64,000 bases of DNA from Desulfovibrio sp. ZJ369 (GCF_011039085.1 NZ_JAAKEI010000001.1:82636-146635); one strand, 5' to 3'; shown: positions 7,981 to 17,390, counted from the first letter of the stretch. Notes: generated by a model not told the origin, from the letters alone. Program-made: numbers and translations.

Positions 7981-9462
7981 CTACCGTTGCATGAGGTCGG
8001 GATGAAATTCGCCCATAGCTACATAAATCTGGGCCAGGGCCGTAAGATAATCCGCCTTGGCGCCGGTCAGCGAGGCCTGGGCCGTGGTCAGCCTGGCGGA
8101 AGCGTCAAGCACGTCGAAGTTGGTGCCCACCTGCTCCTGATACCGGGCCAGGGCCACATTATACGCTTCCCTTGCCTGCTCCACGCCCTTTTCGGCCACG
8201 GAAATGCGCTTCTGCGCCTCATGCACGGCCAGCAATTTGGATTTGATCTCATAGCCTACCGTGAGCTTCAGGTTGTCCTCTTCGTAGCGCATTTTGCTGA
8301 CCAGCCAGCCCGCCTGCTTATCCGCGTAATAGGTGGCGCCCCATTGAAAGACATTCCAGGTGGCGCGGGCTCCCACCTCCCAGGTGGTTCCGCGCGAGCT
8401 GCGATCGCTGCTGCCCGCCCGTTGCAGATCCGGGGTGTTGCCGGTCTGCGTGATGTTGTAATAGGCCTCCACCTCCGGGTAATAGTCGCTCTGGACCTCG
8501 CGCTGCTCCTTGCCCGCGATTTCCACGGATCTGGCGGCCATATAGAGATCGGGCCGCTGCCGGTACGCGGTTTCCAGACATTGCTCCAGAGTCCGGTTGA
8601 ACGGCACATGGGCGAGCCTGCCCGCATATTCCGCCCTGGCCGTGGCAGGCAGCCCCAGCAGTGTATTGAGCATGGCCAGACTGGTGTCGCGGTTGTTTTC
8701 CGCCTGGATCAGCAGGTTTTCCGCCTGGCTCACATTGACCTCCGCCTGCAGCACGTCCAGACGCGGCCGCAGGCCCACATCGAAAAAGGCCGTGGTGATG
8801 CGCAGTTGATCGCGCAGCCGGGCCAGAGAGTCCCGCTCGCTGCGCACGTTTTCCTCAGCGCGCAGATAATTCAGAAAATAGGTCTGCACCTGTTCGGTCA
8901 TGGCCAGCTCGGCATTGCGCAGGGCGGCCTTGTCGCTGTCCGCCTGCAAGGCGGCTTTCTGATACCTGGCCAGCAGCCTGAAACCCTGAAATACCGGCTG
9001 GGAGACTTCCACCCCCCAGCTGTAGGTTCCCAGTTCCGGCGGGCGCGTGGTGGAAGGGGAGGAGGTTCTCTCCTGCCTGACGGCCGTATAGCTCATGCCC
9101 AGCTTGGGGCCAAAGGCGCCGCGCGCGGATTTGCGGCCCTCTTCCGAGGAGCGGCTCTGCGATTCCTGCGCGCCCAGGCTGGGATTGAACTTCAGGGCGC
9201 GTTCAACGGCCTGGGGCATGGTTATGGCATCCGGCAGGCCCTGATGCGCATTTTCCAGAGATTGCGGGCGTTGCCCCTTGTAGAGCGGCGCGGGTGCGGA
9301 TTTCATGGAACCTGCGCGGGAAGCCGCCGCGGAAGAATTCTGGGCCGCCGCCCAAACGGCATTGCAAGCGGAACAGACGCCCACAGCCCACAAAAAGGCA
9401 AAAAGCCACGGCGCAAGGCCACGGCAAAACACTATTCGCATTGGCATGCCCGCAACATACAC
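7981..9462 (-). CDS. TolC-family outer-membrane efflux protein
   Basis: Outer-membrane channel of type I secretion or efflux systems. A signal peptide (about residues 8-39, ending AVWAAA) is followed by two repeated outer-membrane-efflux halves (about 75-275 and 290-485), helix-rich with the usual TolC pattern (FDVGLRPRLDVLQAEVNVSQAENLL and the second-half equivalent VGTNFDVLDASARLTTAQASL, each shown by motif only in part). The length of 493 is normal. Three start codons are close together (9462, 9447, 9441); none has a clear ribosome site, so the first is kept provisionally. No inner-membrane or adaptor partner is adjacent; the neighbour is the divergent tol-pal operon. Confidence 0.88.
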   Translation of the reverse strand: MYVAGMPMRIVFCRGLAPWLFAFLWAVGVCSACNAVWAAAQNSSAAASRAGSMKSAPAPLYKGQRPQSLENAHQGLPDAITMPQAVERALKFNPSLGAQESQSRSSEEGRKSARGAFGPKLGMSYTAVRQERTSSPSTTRPPELGTYSWGVEVSQPVFQGFRLLARYQKAALQADSDKAALRNAELAMTEQVQTYFLNYLRAEENVRSERDSLARLRDQLRITTAFFDVGLRPRLDVLQAEVNVSQAENLLIQAENNRDTSLAMLNTLLGLPATARAEYAGRLAHVPFNRTLEQCLETAYRQRPDLYMAARSVEIAGKEQREVQSDYYPEVEAYYNITQTGNTPDLQRAGSSDRSSRGTTWEVGARATWNVFQWGATYYADKQAGWLVSKMRYEEDNLKLTVGYEIKSKLLAVHEAQKRISVAEKGVEQAREAYNVALARYQEQVGTNFDVLDASARLTTAQASLTGAKADYLTALAQIYVAMGEFHPDLMQR

Positions 9463-9798
9463 TCAGAGCAGCGGCATTGGCAATACGACTTTTCGGGCAC
9501 GCTAGGGCTGACCCTGGCCCCAAAACGCGGTTTCCAGCTCGTTTCCGGCGGATCTGCCGCCGCGTCAGGCTCTCGCCTGACGGGAGAAAGCATGTCTGAA
9601 ATGACTTCCGGTACTTGTGAAGATGCGCGCCGCGCCGGACTCCTGCTCTGCGTTGGAAATCAGCCCCGAAATAACTTTAAAAAAAATCTTGAAAAAATGC
9701 CCCACTCGTTGCATCCTCCGCAGCAAAAGCCTGTGGCGCTCTTCCCGCCACGGGCACAACGTCAGCCGGGTGTATTGCGCATTGTTACGGAGAACCAC
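9463..9798. other. Divergent intergenic region upstream of tolQ
   Basis: It contains a perfect 8-bp hairpin CGTCAGGC-TCTC-GCCTGACG at 9563-9582, preceded by GGCGGATCTGCCGCC. The region must hold the tolQ promoter, but no strong consensus pair is visible. Confidence 0.45.
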
Positions 9799-10494
<696 letters not shown>

Positions 10495-10495
10495 G

Positions 10496-10948
10496 ATGGG
10501 CGCCAACCTGGGCAACGGCAATAAATTCGTCTCGGAAATCAACGTCACGCCCTTTGTGGACGTGATGCTGGTGCTTTTGATCATCTTTATGGTGGCCACG
10601 CCCATGATGAGCCAGGGGCTGGATGTGGATCTGCCCCAGACCAAACAGGTGGAAGTGCTGCCCACCGAGAATGACCATATGATCCTGACCGTGCGTCGCG
10701 ACGGCAGGATTTTTCTGGATGAATATGCCGTGGACGACATGGACGAGCTGGAAGGCCACCTGCAACGCCTGGTCAAGGAAAAAAACAAAAGCCTTTTCCT
10801 GCGGGCCGACAAGGAAGTTCCTTACGGCATTGTGGTTGAGGTCATGGGCCATATCAAGGCCGTGGGCATTGAAAAGCTGGGCGTGGTGGCCGAACAGCCC
10901 GAAGACGTCCCCGGCGGCAGGCGCGCTCCCGGCGCGTCCTCGAAGTAG
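10496..10948 (+). CDS. tolR: TolR, ExbD/TolR biopolymer transport protein
   Basis: Single-pass inner-membrane partner of TolQ. After a short N terminus, the motif SEINVTPFVDVMLVLLIIFM (residues 14-33) contains the invariant membrane Asp that takes part in proton conduction (FVDVML). The periplasmic ExbD domain fills residues 45-140. It has 150 residues, matching the family. The ATG at 10496 lies one base past the tolQ stop (TGAGATG) and the TolQ reading frame end supplies the upstream ribosome contact, indicating translational coupling. Confidence 0.95.
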   Translation: MGANLGNGNKFVSEINVTPFVDVMLVLLIIFMVATPMMSQGLDVDLPQTKQVEVLPTENDHMILTVRRDGRIFLDEYAVDDMDELEGHLQRLVKEKNKSLFLRADKEVPYGIVVEVMGHIKAVGIEKLGVVAEQPEDVPGGRRAPGASSK

Positions 10949-10954
10949 GTTTAC

Positions 10955-11914
10955 ATGCGCCTGGCTTCCTATGTTCTTTCCCTCTGCCTGCATCTGGCGG
11001 CTTTTTTGCTGATCTGGTTCTGGCCCGCCAGCCCGCCGATCAGGCTTGACAGCATGCCGGTAATGATCAGCCTGGTAGAGGGCGCGCCCGGCGGCAACCG
11101 GACGCCCTCCCCGATTCTGGGGCACATGGGCGAACCCGGCGACGGGCCTCTGGCCCCCACGCCGCCTGCGCCCAAAAACGAAATCGCCGCGCGCGCGCGG
11201 GAAGAAGTCAAGGAACCGGCGCCCCTGCCCGCTCCCCCCAGGGAAGCTACGCCGATCAAGCGGCCCGAACCTTTGAAGGAACCCAAAAAACCGGCGCCCG
11301 TCAAAGAACAGGCCACCCCCATTGCGCAGAAAAAAGAGGAAAAGCCCCAGACGGAAAAGCCGAAAAAGGAAGAAAAAAAGCCTGCCGAAAAGCCGAAAAA
11401 GCAGGAAAAGAAAGCAGAGCCGAAAAAAGAAAGCCCGAAAAAGCAGGCTCCCAAAGAGGATCCTGTAGCCGCCGCCCTGAAGCAGGCCCGGCGCAAGGCT
11501 TCTTCGCGCGCGGATTCCGGCGACCGGGGCAATGCCATTGAGCAGGCCCTGGCCCAGGCCCAGCGCCAGGCCGGCGGCAACCGCGGCGGAGGCGGCGGCG
11601 AAGGCGACGGGCCGGGCGGAGGCGGGCTGAACAACCTGTATATGGGCGAGGTTATGCTGGCCGTGCGCCCCAACTGGAGCTTCAATTCCGCGCAACGGGT
11701 CAATCTGAGCTGCGTGGTCAAGGTCCGGGTGGACATGCAGGGCAACGTGCAGCAAGCGGAAGTCAGCCAGAGTTCGGGCAACGCCTTGTTTGACGCTTCG
11801 GCAGTGAACTCCGTGCTGAGCACCAGCCGCGCAGGGGAGTTCCCGCCGCCGCCCTCGCCCGAATACACGGATCTGGATCTGATCTTCAGATATGAAGAAC
11901 TTATGGCGCGCTAG
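10955..11914 (+). CDS. tolA: TolA-like protein with TonB/TolA C-terminal domain
   Basis: Transduces TolQR energy to the periplasm and to TolB/Pal. An N-terminal membrane anchor (about residues 5-25) is followed by a long Pro/Lys/Glu-rich domain (about 60-170, repeated EKPKKEEKKP-type segments), a Gly-rich hinge and a C-terminal TonB/TolA domain (about 225-319) ending in FPPPPSPEYTDLDLIFRYEE. Its 319 residues are somewhat shorter than in E. coli (421), mainly in the helical linker. It is encoded 6 nt after tolR. The C-terminal tail is echoed in the small gene immediately downstream. Confidence 0.9.
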   Translation: MRLASYVLSLCLHLAAFLLIWFWPASPPIRLDSMPVMISLVEGAPGGNRTPSPILGHMGEPGDGPLAPTPPAPKNEIAARAREEVKEPAPLPAPPREATPIKRPEPLKEPKKPAPVKEQATPIAQKKEEKPQTEKPKKEEKKPAEKPKKQEKKAEPKKESPKKQAPKEDPVAAALKQARRKASSRADSGDRGNAIEQALAQAQRQAGGNRGGGGGEGDGPGGGGLNNLYMGEVMLAVRPNWSFNSAQRVNLSCVVKVRVDMQGNVQQAEVSQSSGNALFDASAVNSVLSTSRAGEFPPPPSPEYTDLDLIFRYEELMAR

Positions 11915-11928
11915 CCCGCAAGGAGGCC

Positions 11929-12111
11929 ATGCCGTTTCCGCTGCGCGCATGTTTTTTGATCCCGCTGGCCGCCCTGCTGTGCATGGCCGTCCGGCTTCCG
12001 GCCCAGGCCGTGAGGCGCGCCTGCGACGCGGGGCAGTTCCCGCCTCCGCCGTCATCCGGGTATACGGAACCGGAGCTGGTGTTCACGTCGGACGAAACCG
12101 TGAAAGGCTGA
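11929..12111 (+). CDS. 60-residue exported protein resembling a signal peptide fused to a TolA-type tail
   Basis: A perfect AGGAGG stands 2 nt before its ATG, 15 nt past the tolA stop. Residues 1-27 are a clear signal peptide (MPFPLRACFLIPLAALLC, cleavage near AQA). They closely resemble the start of the next gene (MSFPLRAGALILLGAL). The remaining residues match the last 25 or so of TolA: AGQFPPPPSSGYTEPELVF against AGEFPPPPSPEYTDLDLIF. It therefore looks like a duplicated TonB-domain gene that lost its middle. With intact signal, ribosome site and stop it may still be translated. Function is unknown. Confidence 0.6.
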   Translation: MPFPLRACFLIPLAALLCMAVRLPAQAVRRACDAGQFPPPPSSGYTEPELVFTSDETVKG

Positions 12112-12161
12112 AGCAAGGTCACACTTTCACGCGCCTCGTCGCCCATAAGGAGAACAATGCT

Positions 12162-13079
12162 ATGTCATTTCCGTTGCGCGCGGGCGCGCTGATCCTGCTG
12201 GGGGCTTTGATCTTCACCCCGGGCCCTGCGTCTGGCGCGGCTTTGGCCGCGGCGGACCAGAACGACGGCTATTCCGGCAAAGTGCTTGACAAGGTGCTCG
12301 CGGTCTGGGCCCCGCCGCCCGCGCTCAAAGGCGAATTTGAAGTCAGAGTGCGCATTTCCCTGGACGGCCAGGGCAAGGTGCTGGCCTGCACGCCGACCAG
12401 GACATCGGGCATGGAGGCTCTGGACAGCTCCGCCTGCGGGGCGGTGCGCCAGATCGCCGGTTTCGGCACGCCGCCGTACGGCATGCCCCTGGATGTGCAT
12501 CTGGCTTTCTGGACCGGCATGCCCAGGGGCAAGGATTCCGCTGCCAGGCCTGCCGCCAGCGCCGCGCGCCCCGGCACAGCGAAAACCGGAGTGAGCGACG
12601 AGAGCGCGGCCACAGTACCGATCAAGGATTCTCAAAAGAAAAGCGCGGCCAAAGCCGTTGCCGCCGGAACGAAAAAGCCCGCGGCATCGCAGAAGCCCTC
12701 CCCCACGGGCCTGACCGATGAAGAAATGCGGCTGACCCTGAGCGCGCCGGAACCCGCGGCCCAGGGGCGGCCCGTGCAGCCCAAGGCGCAGGACAAGTAC
12801 GATCCGCGCTACCGCAAATATCTTTCCCGTGTGGTCTGGGATCTGCGCAAGGCCATGTTTATCCCGGCGGAAACCGCGCCCGGCACCTATTACGCCACTG
12901 TGCGGCTGTTGCTGGAGCCCACAGGGGCGATCAAAGACGCCACGCTGCTGGAAAGCAGCGGGGATAAACGGCTTGACAGGTTCGTGCTGCAGGGCATACG
13001 CCGGGCAAACAGAGTGTCGCCCCCCCCCGCGGGCCTCGGCACCACCCTGGAACTCACCTTTACACTGGTGCGCCACTAG
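12162..13079 (+). CDS. Exported protein with two TonB/TolA-type C-terminal domains
   Basis: The start is the ATG after TAAGGAGAACAATGCT; the frame is open further upstream but those residues lack coding character. A signal peptide (about 1-30) is followed by a first TonB-C-like domain (about 32-105: LDKVLAVWAPPPALKGEFEV, then SLDGQGKVLACTPTRTSG), an Ala/Lys-rich linker (about 110-190) and a second TonB-C-like domain (about 215-305: YLSRVVWDLRKAMFIPAE, then TGAIKDATLLESSGDKRLD). It lies between tolA and tolB, the position of periplasmic partners in the pathway, and may bind Pal, TolB or peptidoglycan. It has no membrane anchor other than the signal peptide. The second-domain assignment is by motif only. 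Confidence 0.75.
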   Translation: MSFPLRAGALILLGALIFTPGPASGAALAAADQNDGYSGKVLDKVLAVWAPPPALKGEFEVRVRISLDGQGKVLACTPTRTSGMEALDSSACGAVRQIAGFGTPPYGMPLDVHLAFWTGMPRGKDSAARPAASAARPGTAKTGVSDESAATVPIKDSQKKSAAKAVAAGTKKPAASQKPSPTGLTDEEMRLTLSAPEPAAQGRPVQPKAQDKYDPRYRKYLSRVVWDLRKAMFIPAETAPGTYYATVRLLLEPTGAIKDATLLESSGDKRLDRFVLQGIRRANRVSPPPAGLGTTLELTFTLVRH

Positions 13080-13111
13080 GCGGCGCGCCCTTGAACGAGG
13101 ATACGGACGCC

Positions 13112-14431
13112 ATGAAAAAATACTTCCTTCTCCTGGCCATCGGGCTCTGGCTGGCTCTGGGCGGAGCGGCCCAGGCAGCCATGCGCGTGGACATCATCGG
13201 TCCGGGCCAGAATATCGTCAATCTGTCCCTGGCCGCCCCGCTTACGGCTCCCCAGGTTCAGGCCACGGGCATGGGCGCGGCATTGCAAAAACTGATCGAG
13301 CAGAATTTGAGTTTTTTGCCTTTCATGCGCCTTACGGACCCCAAAGCCGTGCTGGGCGGCATCGTGCTGGCGGGCTACGAGCCGCCTGCCCTGGATTTCA
13401 AGCGCTTCCAGCTGGCCGGCTCGGACATTGTGGTCACCACCTTCTGGCCTGACGGCGACAAGGGCACAAGGCCCGTCCAGATCCGCGCCTTTGAGACCAA
13501 CACCGGCAGCCGTCTGTTCGGCAAGGAATATCCCAAAGTCGCCACCCGCGACCTGCCCGAAGTGGCGGATCGCTTTTGCGCGGATCTGCTGGAAGCCCTG
13601 ACCGGCAACGGGGCCTTTTTCCGCTCCACCCTGGCCTTTGTAAAAAAGGTCGGCAAGCTGAGCGCCAATGTCTGGCTGGTCAAGCCCACCGGACGGGATC
13701 TGCGCCAGATCACCAATATGCCGGGCGAAGCCATGTCCCCGGCCTGGTCGCCGGACGGACGCTTTGTGGTCTTTACCCACATCGATCCCAAATCCCATGC
13801 CCTGGGCGTCTGGGATCGCACATCGGGCAAGGTGCAGCGCATCCGCTTTCCGGGCAATGTGGTCATCGGCCCGGCCTTCATGCCGGACAACAAGGTTGCC
13901 GTGGCGCTTTCCAACGGCAAATACCCGGTGATCTTCCTGCTCAACCACGTTTTTCAGAAGGAACGCATTCTGGAACAGAGCAATGCGATCAACGTCTCGC
14001 CCACCTTTGACAGCACCGGAACCAGGATGGCTTTCACCTCCTCCCGCATGGGCGGCCCGCAGATCTTCCTCAAGGATCTGAGCAGCGGCGCGGTGACCAG
14101 AGTGAGCAAGAACGGCACATACAACACCGAGGCCAACCTCTCCCCGGACGGCACGCTGGTGGTCTACAGCCGGATGACCGATTTCGGGCACCGCATCTTC
14201 GTGCAGGATATGCTGACCGGCATTGAGCGCCAGATAACCTTTGGCCCGGGCAGCGACGAGCAGCCTTCCTTCTGCGCGGACAGCTACTTCATCGCCTTTT
14301 CCTCCACCCGCGGGGGCGGCCGCGGCATCTACCTGACCACCCGGCACGGCGGCGACGCCAAAAAAGTGCCCACCGGAAGCGGCCCGGCATCCTTCCCGCG
14401 CTGGGGCATGCCGGTGAACGCCTCCAAATAG
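13112..14431 (+). CDS. tolB: TolB, periplasmic beta-propeller of the Tol-Pal system
   Basis: Periplasmic protein that binds Pal and TolA. The ATG at 13112 begins MKKYFLLLAIGLWLALG, a signal peptide ending at AQA (about residue 24). The TolB N-terminal domain spans about 25-165, followed by WD40-like repeats with the family signatures SPAWSPDGRFVVFTH, VSPTFDSTGTRMAFTSSR, ANLSPDGTLVVYSR and QPSFCADSYFIAFSS. It has 439 residues, matching the family. The TAG stop is also the first three bases of a palindromic repeat element. Pal follows 490 nt downstream on its own promoter. Confidence 0.95.
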   Translation: MKKYFLLLAIGLWLALGGAAQAAMRVDIIGPGQNIVNLSLAAPLTAPQVQATGMGAALQKLIEQNLSFLPFMRLTDPKAVLGGIVLAGYEPPALDFKRFQLAGSDIVVTTFWPDGDKGTRPVQIRAFETNTGSRLFGKEYPKVATRDLPEVADRFCADLLEALTGNGAFFRSTLAFVKKVGKLSANVWLVKPTGRDLRQITNMPGEAMSPAWSPDGRFVVFTHIDPKSHALGVWDRTSGKVQRIRFPGNVVIGPAFMPDNKVAVALSNGKYPVIFLLNHVFQKERILEQSNAINVSPTFDSTGTRMAFTSSRMGGPQIFLKDLSSGAVTRVSKNGTYNTEANLSPDGTLVVYSRMTDFGHRIFVQDMLTGIERQITFGPGSDEQPSFCADSYFIAFSSTRGGGRGIYLTTRHGGDAKKVPTGSGPASFPRWGMPVNASK

Positions 14432-14570
14432 AACATTTTGCTTTTGAAATTATTCAATTTCAAAAGCGGCGCTGCCATCATTTCGCGTCCAGAACGCGGT
14501 CTGGACGCTCATTCGGCGCGGGCGTCCGCTCCCGCGGCCGCCAGAGCAATTTCAAAGTGAAATTGCTCTA
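14429..14570 (+). repeat. Modular palindromic element starting at the tolB stop codon
   Basis: It begins with the TAG stop of tolB (TAGAACATTTTGC). Modules in order: a 12-bp hairpin GCTTTTGAAATT-ATTC-complement, the CGTCCAGA/TCTGGACG hairpin, a GC-rich segment, and a closing 12-bp perfect hairpin AGAGCAATTTCA-AAG-TGAAATTGCTCT followed by A. It is a near-complete copy, parallel to the one at 895-1045 and opposite to those at 30384 and 58541. Confidence 0.85.
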
Positions 14571-14598
14571 ACAGGCAGACAAGGCAGGCAACGCATTG

Positions 14599-14639
14599 GC
14601 CTCCCGGAGTGCGGTTTTCGCATCCGGGAGGCTTTTTTC
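14599..14639 (+). terminator. Rho-independent terminator after tolB
   Basis: A 10-bp perfect stem GCCTCCCGGA / TCCGGGAGGC with a 14-nt loop is followed by six Ts. It ends the tolQRAB transcript and separates it from pal. Confidence 0.85.
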
Positions 14640-14812
14640 TGCGCAAATCGCTGCCGTGGCCCGGTCCTGGAAGAGGCTGTTGCCATGCACCGCGCCATCC
14701 GGCGTTGCGAGGGATTTTGCCTGAGAAAGCCGCCTGAAGCTCTTTTTCCTCCCTCCCGCAGGGCCGGGTAAAAAAAATTTTACGAAAGTGTGCGGAATAC
14801 GCCTTTCATGCC

Positions 14813-14840
14813 TTGACAAAAATAGAGGGGCAGATACCAT
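14813..14840 (+). promoter_or_regulatory. Sigma-70-type promoter for pal
   Basis: -35 TTGACA (14813-14818), 16-bp spacer, -10 TACCAT (14835-14840). The pal ATG is about 80 nt downstream, preceded by CAGGAGGACACC. Confidence 0.7.
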
Positions 14841-14922
14841 CTCTTCTGCGAGGCCAATGAGGTCCCGCGTTGTGCAGAAAGGAAAGGTATTTTTTTGGAG
14901 TACGAGCTGTCAGGAGGACACC

Positions 14923-15390
14923 ATGAAACGTTATGCTCTTCTTCTCGCCTTAGTTCTGGCCCTGGCCGCCGGTTTCGGCTGCGCCAAGAAGACCACCGCC
15001 GAACCCGGCTATGACGATGGCCTTACGCCCGAAATGCGCGCCGCCATCCAGCAGATTACCGACGCCCGCGTCTATTTCGCTTTTGACAAGTTCAACATTG
15101 ATCCCCAGTACAAGGAAATGTTGAAGGCCAAAGCCGACTTGATGAAGCAGTACCCCAGCATCCGCGTGCGCATTGAAGGCAACTGCGACGAACGCGGCAC
15201 CCAGGAATACAACCTGGCCCTCGGCGAACGCCGCGCCCGCGCCGCCTACGAATACATGGTCATGCTGGGCGTGAACCCCAACCAGCTTGAAATGCTCAGC
15301 TACGGCAAGGAAAATCCGGCCGTGCAGGGCAATAACGAGGCTGCCTGGGCCAAGAACCGCCGCGACGACTTCCGCGTGATCGCCCACTAG
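14923..15390 (+). CDS. pal: Pal, peptidoglycan-associated lipoprotein
   Basis: Outer-membrane lipoprotein that anchors the outer membrane to peptidoglycan and is the end point of the Tol machine. A lipoprotein signal ends in LAAGFGC (Cys about residue 22), followed by the OmpA-like domain (about 50-155) with the peptidoglycan-binding signature YPSIRVRIEGNCDERGTQEY, whose Asp and Arg bind meso-diaminopimelate, and LGERRARAAYEY. It has 155 residues, slightly shorter than E. coli Pal (173). The start is at the ATG behind AGGAGGACACC. It has its own promoter and terminator. Confidence 0.96.
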   Translation: MKRYALLLALVLALAAGFGCAKKTTAEPGYDDGLTPEMRAAIQQITDARVYFAFDKFNIDPQYKEMLKAKADLMKQYPSIRVRIEGNCDERGTQEYNLALGERRARAAYEYMVMLGVNPNQLEMLSYGKENPAVQGNNEAAWAKNRRDDFRVIAH

Positions 15391-15414
15391 GCTTTCGCCC
15401 CGCAGGCATTGTGA

Positions 15415-15443
15415 GGCCGTCCCGTTCGGGGCGGCCTTTTCTT
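15415..15443 (+). terminator. Rho-independent terminator after pal
   Basis: A 9-bp stem GGCCGTCCC / GGGGCGGCC (one G-T pair) with loop GTTC is followed by TTTTCTT, 25 nt past the pal stop. Confidence 0.85.
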
Positions 15444-15522
15444 GTGCCCTTAGCCCGCTCTGCCACGCTTGCGGGCCGGCCCGGCTTCACGTTACACTGC
15501 TCTCATAACCAAGGATGTTGTC

Positions 15523-16494
15523 ATGAAAATAGCCGTTCTGGACGGAGCCGTGCTGAACCCCGGTGATGTGGACTGGGCTCCCCTCAAGGCTCTCGGAGCA
15601 CTGACCGTGTACAACGAAACCTCCGGGGAAGAACTGGCCGAACGGGCGCGCGGCGTGGACGTGCTGCTGGTCAACAAAACCGCACTGCGCCGCCAGGATC
15701 TGGACAAGCTTGACGGCGTGCGTCTGGTGGGCGTGCTGGCCACAGGCTACAATACTGTGGACATAGAGGGCCTGGCCGAGCGGAAGATCCCGGTCTGCAA
15801 CGTGGTCGCCTACGGCGTGGACGATGTGGCCCAGCATGCCCTGGCCCTCTTGCTGGAGCTTTGCCGGCACACCAGTCTGCACACCCGCAGCGTCAGGAAC
15901 GGCGATTGGGAAAAGTCCGGGCAATGGTGCTACTGGAAACGCACCCCGCTGTGCCTGCAGGGTCTGACCATGGGCGTGATCGGTTTTGGTTCCATCGGCC
16001 GCCGGGTGGGCGAGCTGGCGCACGCTTTCGGCATGAGCGTGCTGGCGCAGTGCCGCACGCCCAAAAATCCGCCAGCCTACACGCCCTTTGCCTTTGCCGG
16101 GCTGGAGCAGGTGCTGGCCTGCTCGGATGTCATTTCCCTGCACTGTCCGCTCACGCCCGAAACGCGCGGGCTGATCAACGCGCAAAGCCTGGCGAAAATG
16201 CGCCACGGCGTCATTTTGCTGAACACGGCGCGCGGCCCGCTGGTGGATGAAGCCGCCGCGGCTGAAGCTCTGAAAAGCGGCCGCCTCCGCGGCCTGGGCA
16301 CGGATGTGCTCTCCGTGGAGCCGCCCGCGCCGGACAACCCCTTGCTCAGCGCGCCCAACACCCTGATAACGCCGCACATGGCCTGGGCCACCACCAAAGC
16401 CCGGCAGAACATCATTGATCTTATGGCCGAAAACATCCGCCGCTGGCAGCAAGGCGCTCCGATCAACGTGGTCAATGGAGTCTGCAAGGCATAG
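15523..16494 (+). CDS. D-2-hydroxyacid dehydrogenase (hydroxypyruvate/glycerate reductase type)
   Basis: NAD(P)-dependent reduction of a 2-oxoacid such as hydroxypyruvate or glyoxylate; cytoplasmic. A Rossmann motif VIGFGSIGRRVGE is at about residues 147-159, the catalytic Arg lies in LNTARGPLVDE, the Glu in DVLSVEPP and the His in ITPHMAW, which is the full catalytic triad of the family. It has 323 residues. The ATG at 15523 gives the canonical start MKIAVLDG; upstream codons lack coding character. The amidohydrolase gene begins 2 nt after its stop. The exact substrate cannot be told from sequence. Confidence 0.9.
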   Translation: MKIAVLDGAVLNPGDVDWAPLKALGALTVYNETSGEELAERARGVDVLLVNKTALRRQDLDKLDGVRLVGVLATGYNTVDIEGLAERKIPVCNVVAYGVDDVAQHALALLLELCRHTSLHTRSVRNGDWEKSGQWCYWKRTPLCLQGLTMGVIGFGSIGRRVGELAHAFGMSVLAQCRTPKNPPAYTPFAFAGLEQVLACSDVISLHCPLTPETRGLINAQSLAKMRHGVILLNTARGPLVDEAAAAEALKSGRLRGLGTDVLSVEPPAPDNPLLSAPNTLITPHMAWATTKARQNIIDLMAENIRRWQQGAPINVVNGVCKA

Positions 16495-16496
16495 CC

Positions 16497-17312
16497 ATGT
16501 TCATCGACATCCATACCCACGCCTTTCACCCCAAAATCGCCCATAAGGCTGTGGATCATCTCAACAGCTTTTATAATGTGGCCTGCGCCGGCGACGGCAC
16601 CATCGATCACCTGCTGGCGCGGGAAAAACACGCGGGTCTGGACAAATGCGTGGTGCTCTGCGCGGCCACGGCTCCGGCCCAGGTGATCCCGGCCAACAAT
16701 TACGCCGTGAGCCTGCAGAACAGCCACCCTGAAGTCATCGGCTTCGGGACGCTGCACCCCGGCTATGCAAGCTGGCAGGCCGAACTGGCGCGGATCAAGG
16801 CCGCGGGCCTGCGGGGGATCAAGCTGCATCCGGATTTTCAGGGCTTCTGGCTCAACGACGAGCGGCTGTTGCCCATCTTTGAGGCCGCGCAGGAGGATTT
16901 TATTTTTGAAATCCACATCGGGGACGCCACGCGCCCGGAGAATAATCCCTCCTGCCCCTATAAGCTGGCCCACATTCTGGATACCTTTCCCCGGCTCAGG
17001 ATCATTGCCGCGCATCTGGGCGGCTACCGCATGTGGGAGCACGCGCTCAAAGCCCTGGGCGGCAGGCAGCGCGACAATCTCTGGTTCGATACCTCAAGCA
17101 GCACCCCTTTTGTCACGCCCGAACTGCTCAAAACCCTGTTCGCCGTCTTTCCGAGAGAGCGCCTGCTGTTCGGCACGGACTGGCCGCTCTATGACCCGGA
17201 GGAAGAGCTGGAGCGGCTGCAACGCATGGCGGGCCTGAGCGAGGACGAGCTGGAAGCCGTGATGAGCAATGCCACGGAGTTGTTCGCCTTGCAGGAGAAG
17301 GGATTGGGATAA
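16497..17312 (+). CDS. Amidohydrolase-family (ACMSD-like) metal hydrolase
   Basis: TIM-barrel metal-dependent hydrolase or decarboxylase of the amidohydrolase-2 group. The metal ligands visible are the N-terminal HTH in [31 protein letters not shown] and the C-terminal Asp in LLFGTDWPLYDP. It has 271 residues, within the family range. It is co-transcribed with the hydroxyacid dehydrogenase (2-nt gap), suggesting a shared small-acid catabolic step, but the substrate is not identifiable. Tri-partite motif spacing is intact, so it is probably active. Confidence 0.8.
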   Translation: MFIDIHTHAFHPKIAHKAVDHLNSFYNVACAGDGTIDHLLAREKHAGLDKCVVLCAATAPAQVIPANNYAVSLQNSHPEVIGFGTLHPGYASWQAELARIKAAGLRGIKLHPDFQGFWLNDERLLPIFEAAQEDFIFEIHIGDATRPENNPSCPYKLAHILDTFPRLRIIAAHLGGYRMWEHALKALGGRQRDNLWFDTSSSTPFVTPELLKTLFAVFPRERLLFGTDWPLYDPEEELERLQRMAGLSEDELEAVMSNATELFALQEKGLG

Positions 17313-17357
17313 CGGCATATTCAGAGGACGTGCTTCTTCGCTTCCCGCACACGCGCA

Positions 17358-17387
17358 TTGACAGACAGCCCGTTTTGCGGGTAAAGC
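17358..17387 (+). promoter_or_regulatory. Probable promoter of the SRP RNA gene
   Basis: -35 TTGACA (17358-17363), then a 17-bp spacer and a weak -10 around GTAAAG, ending a few bases before the predicted RNA 5' end. Confidence 0.5.
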
Positions 17388-17390
17388 TTT

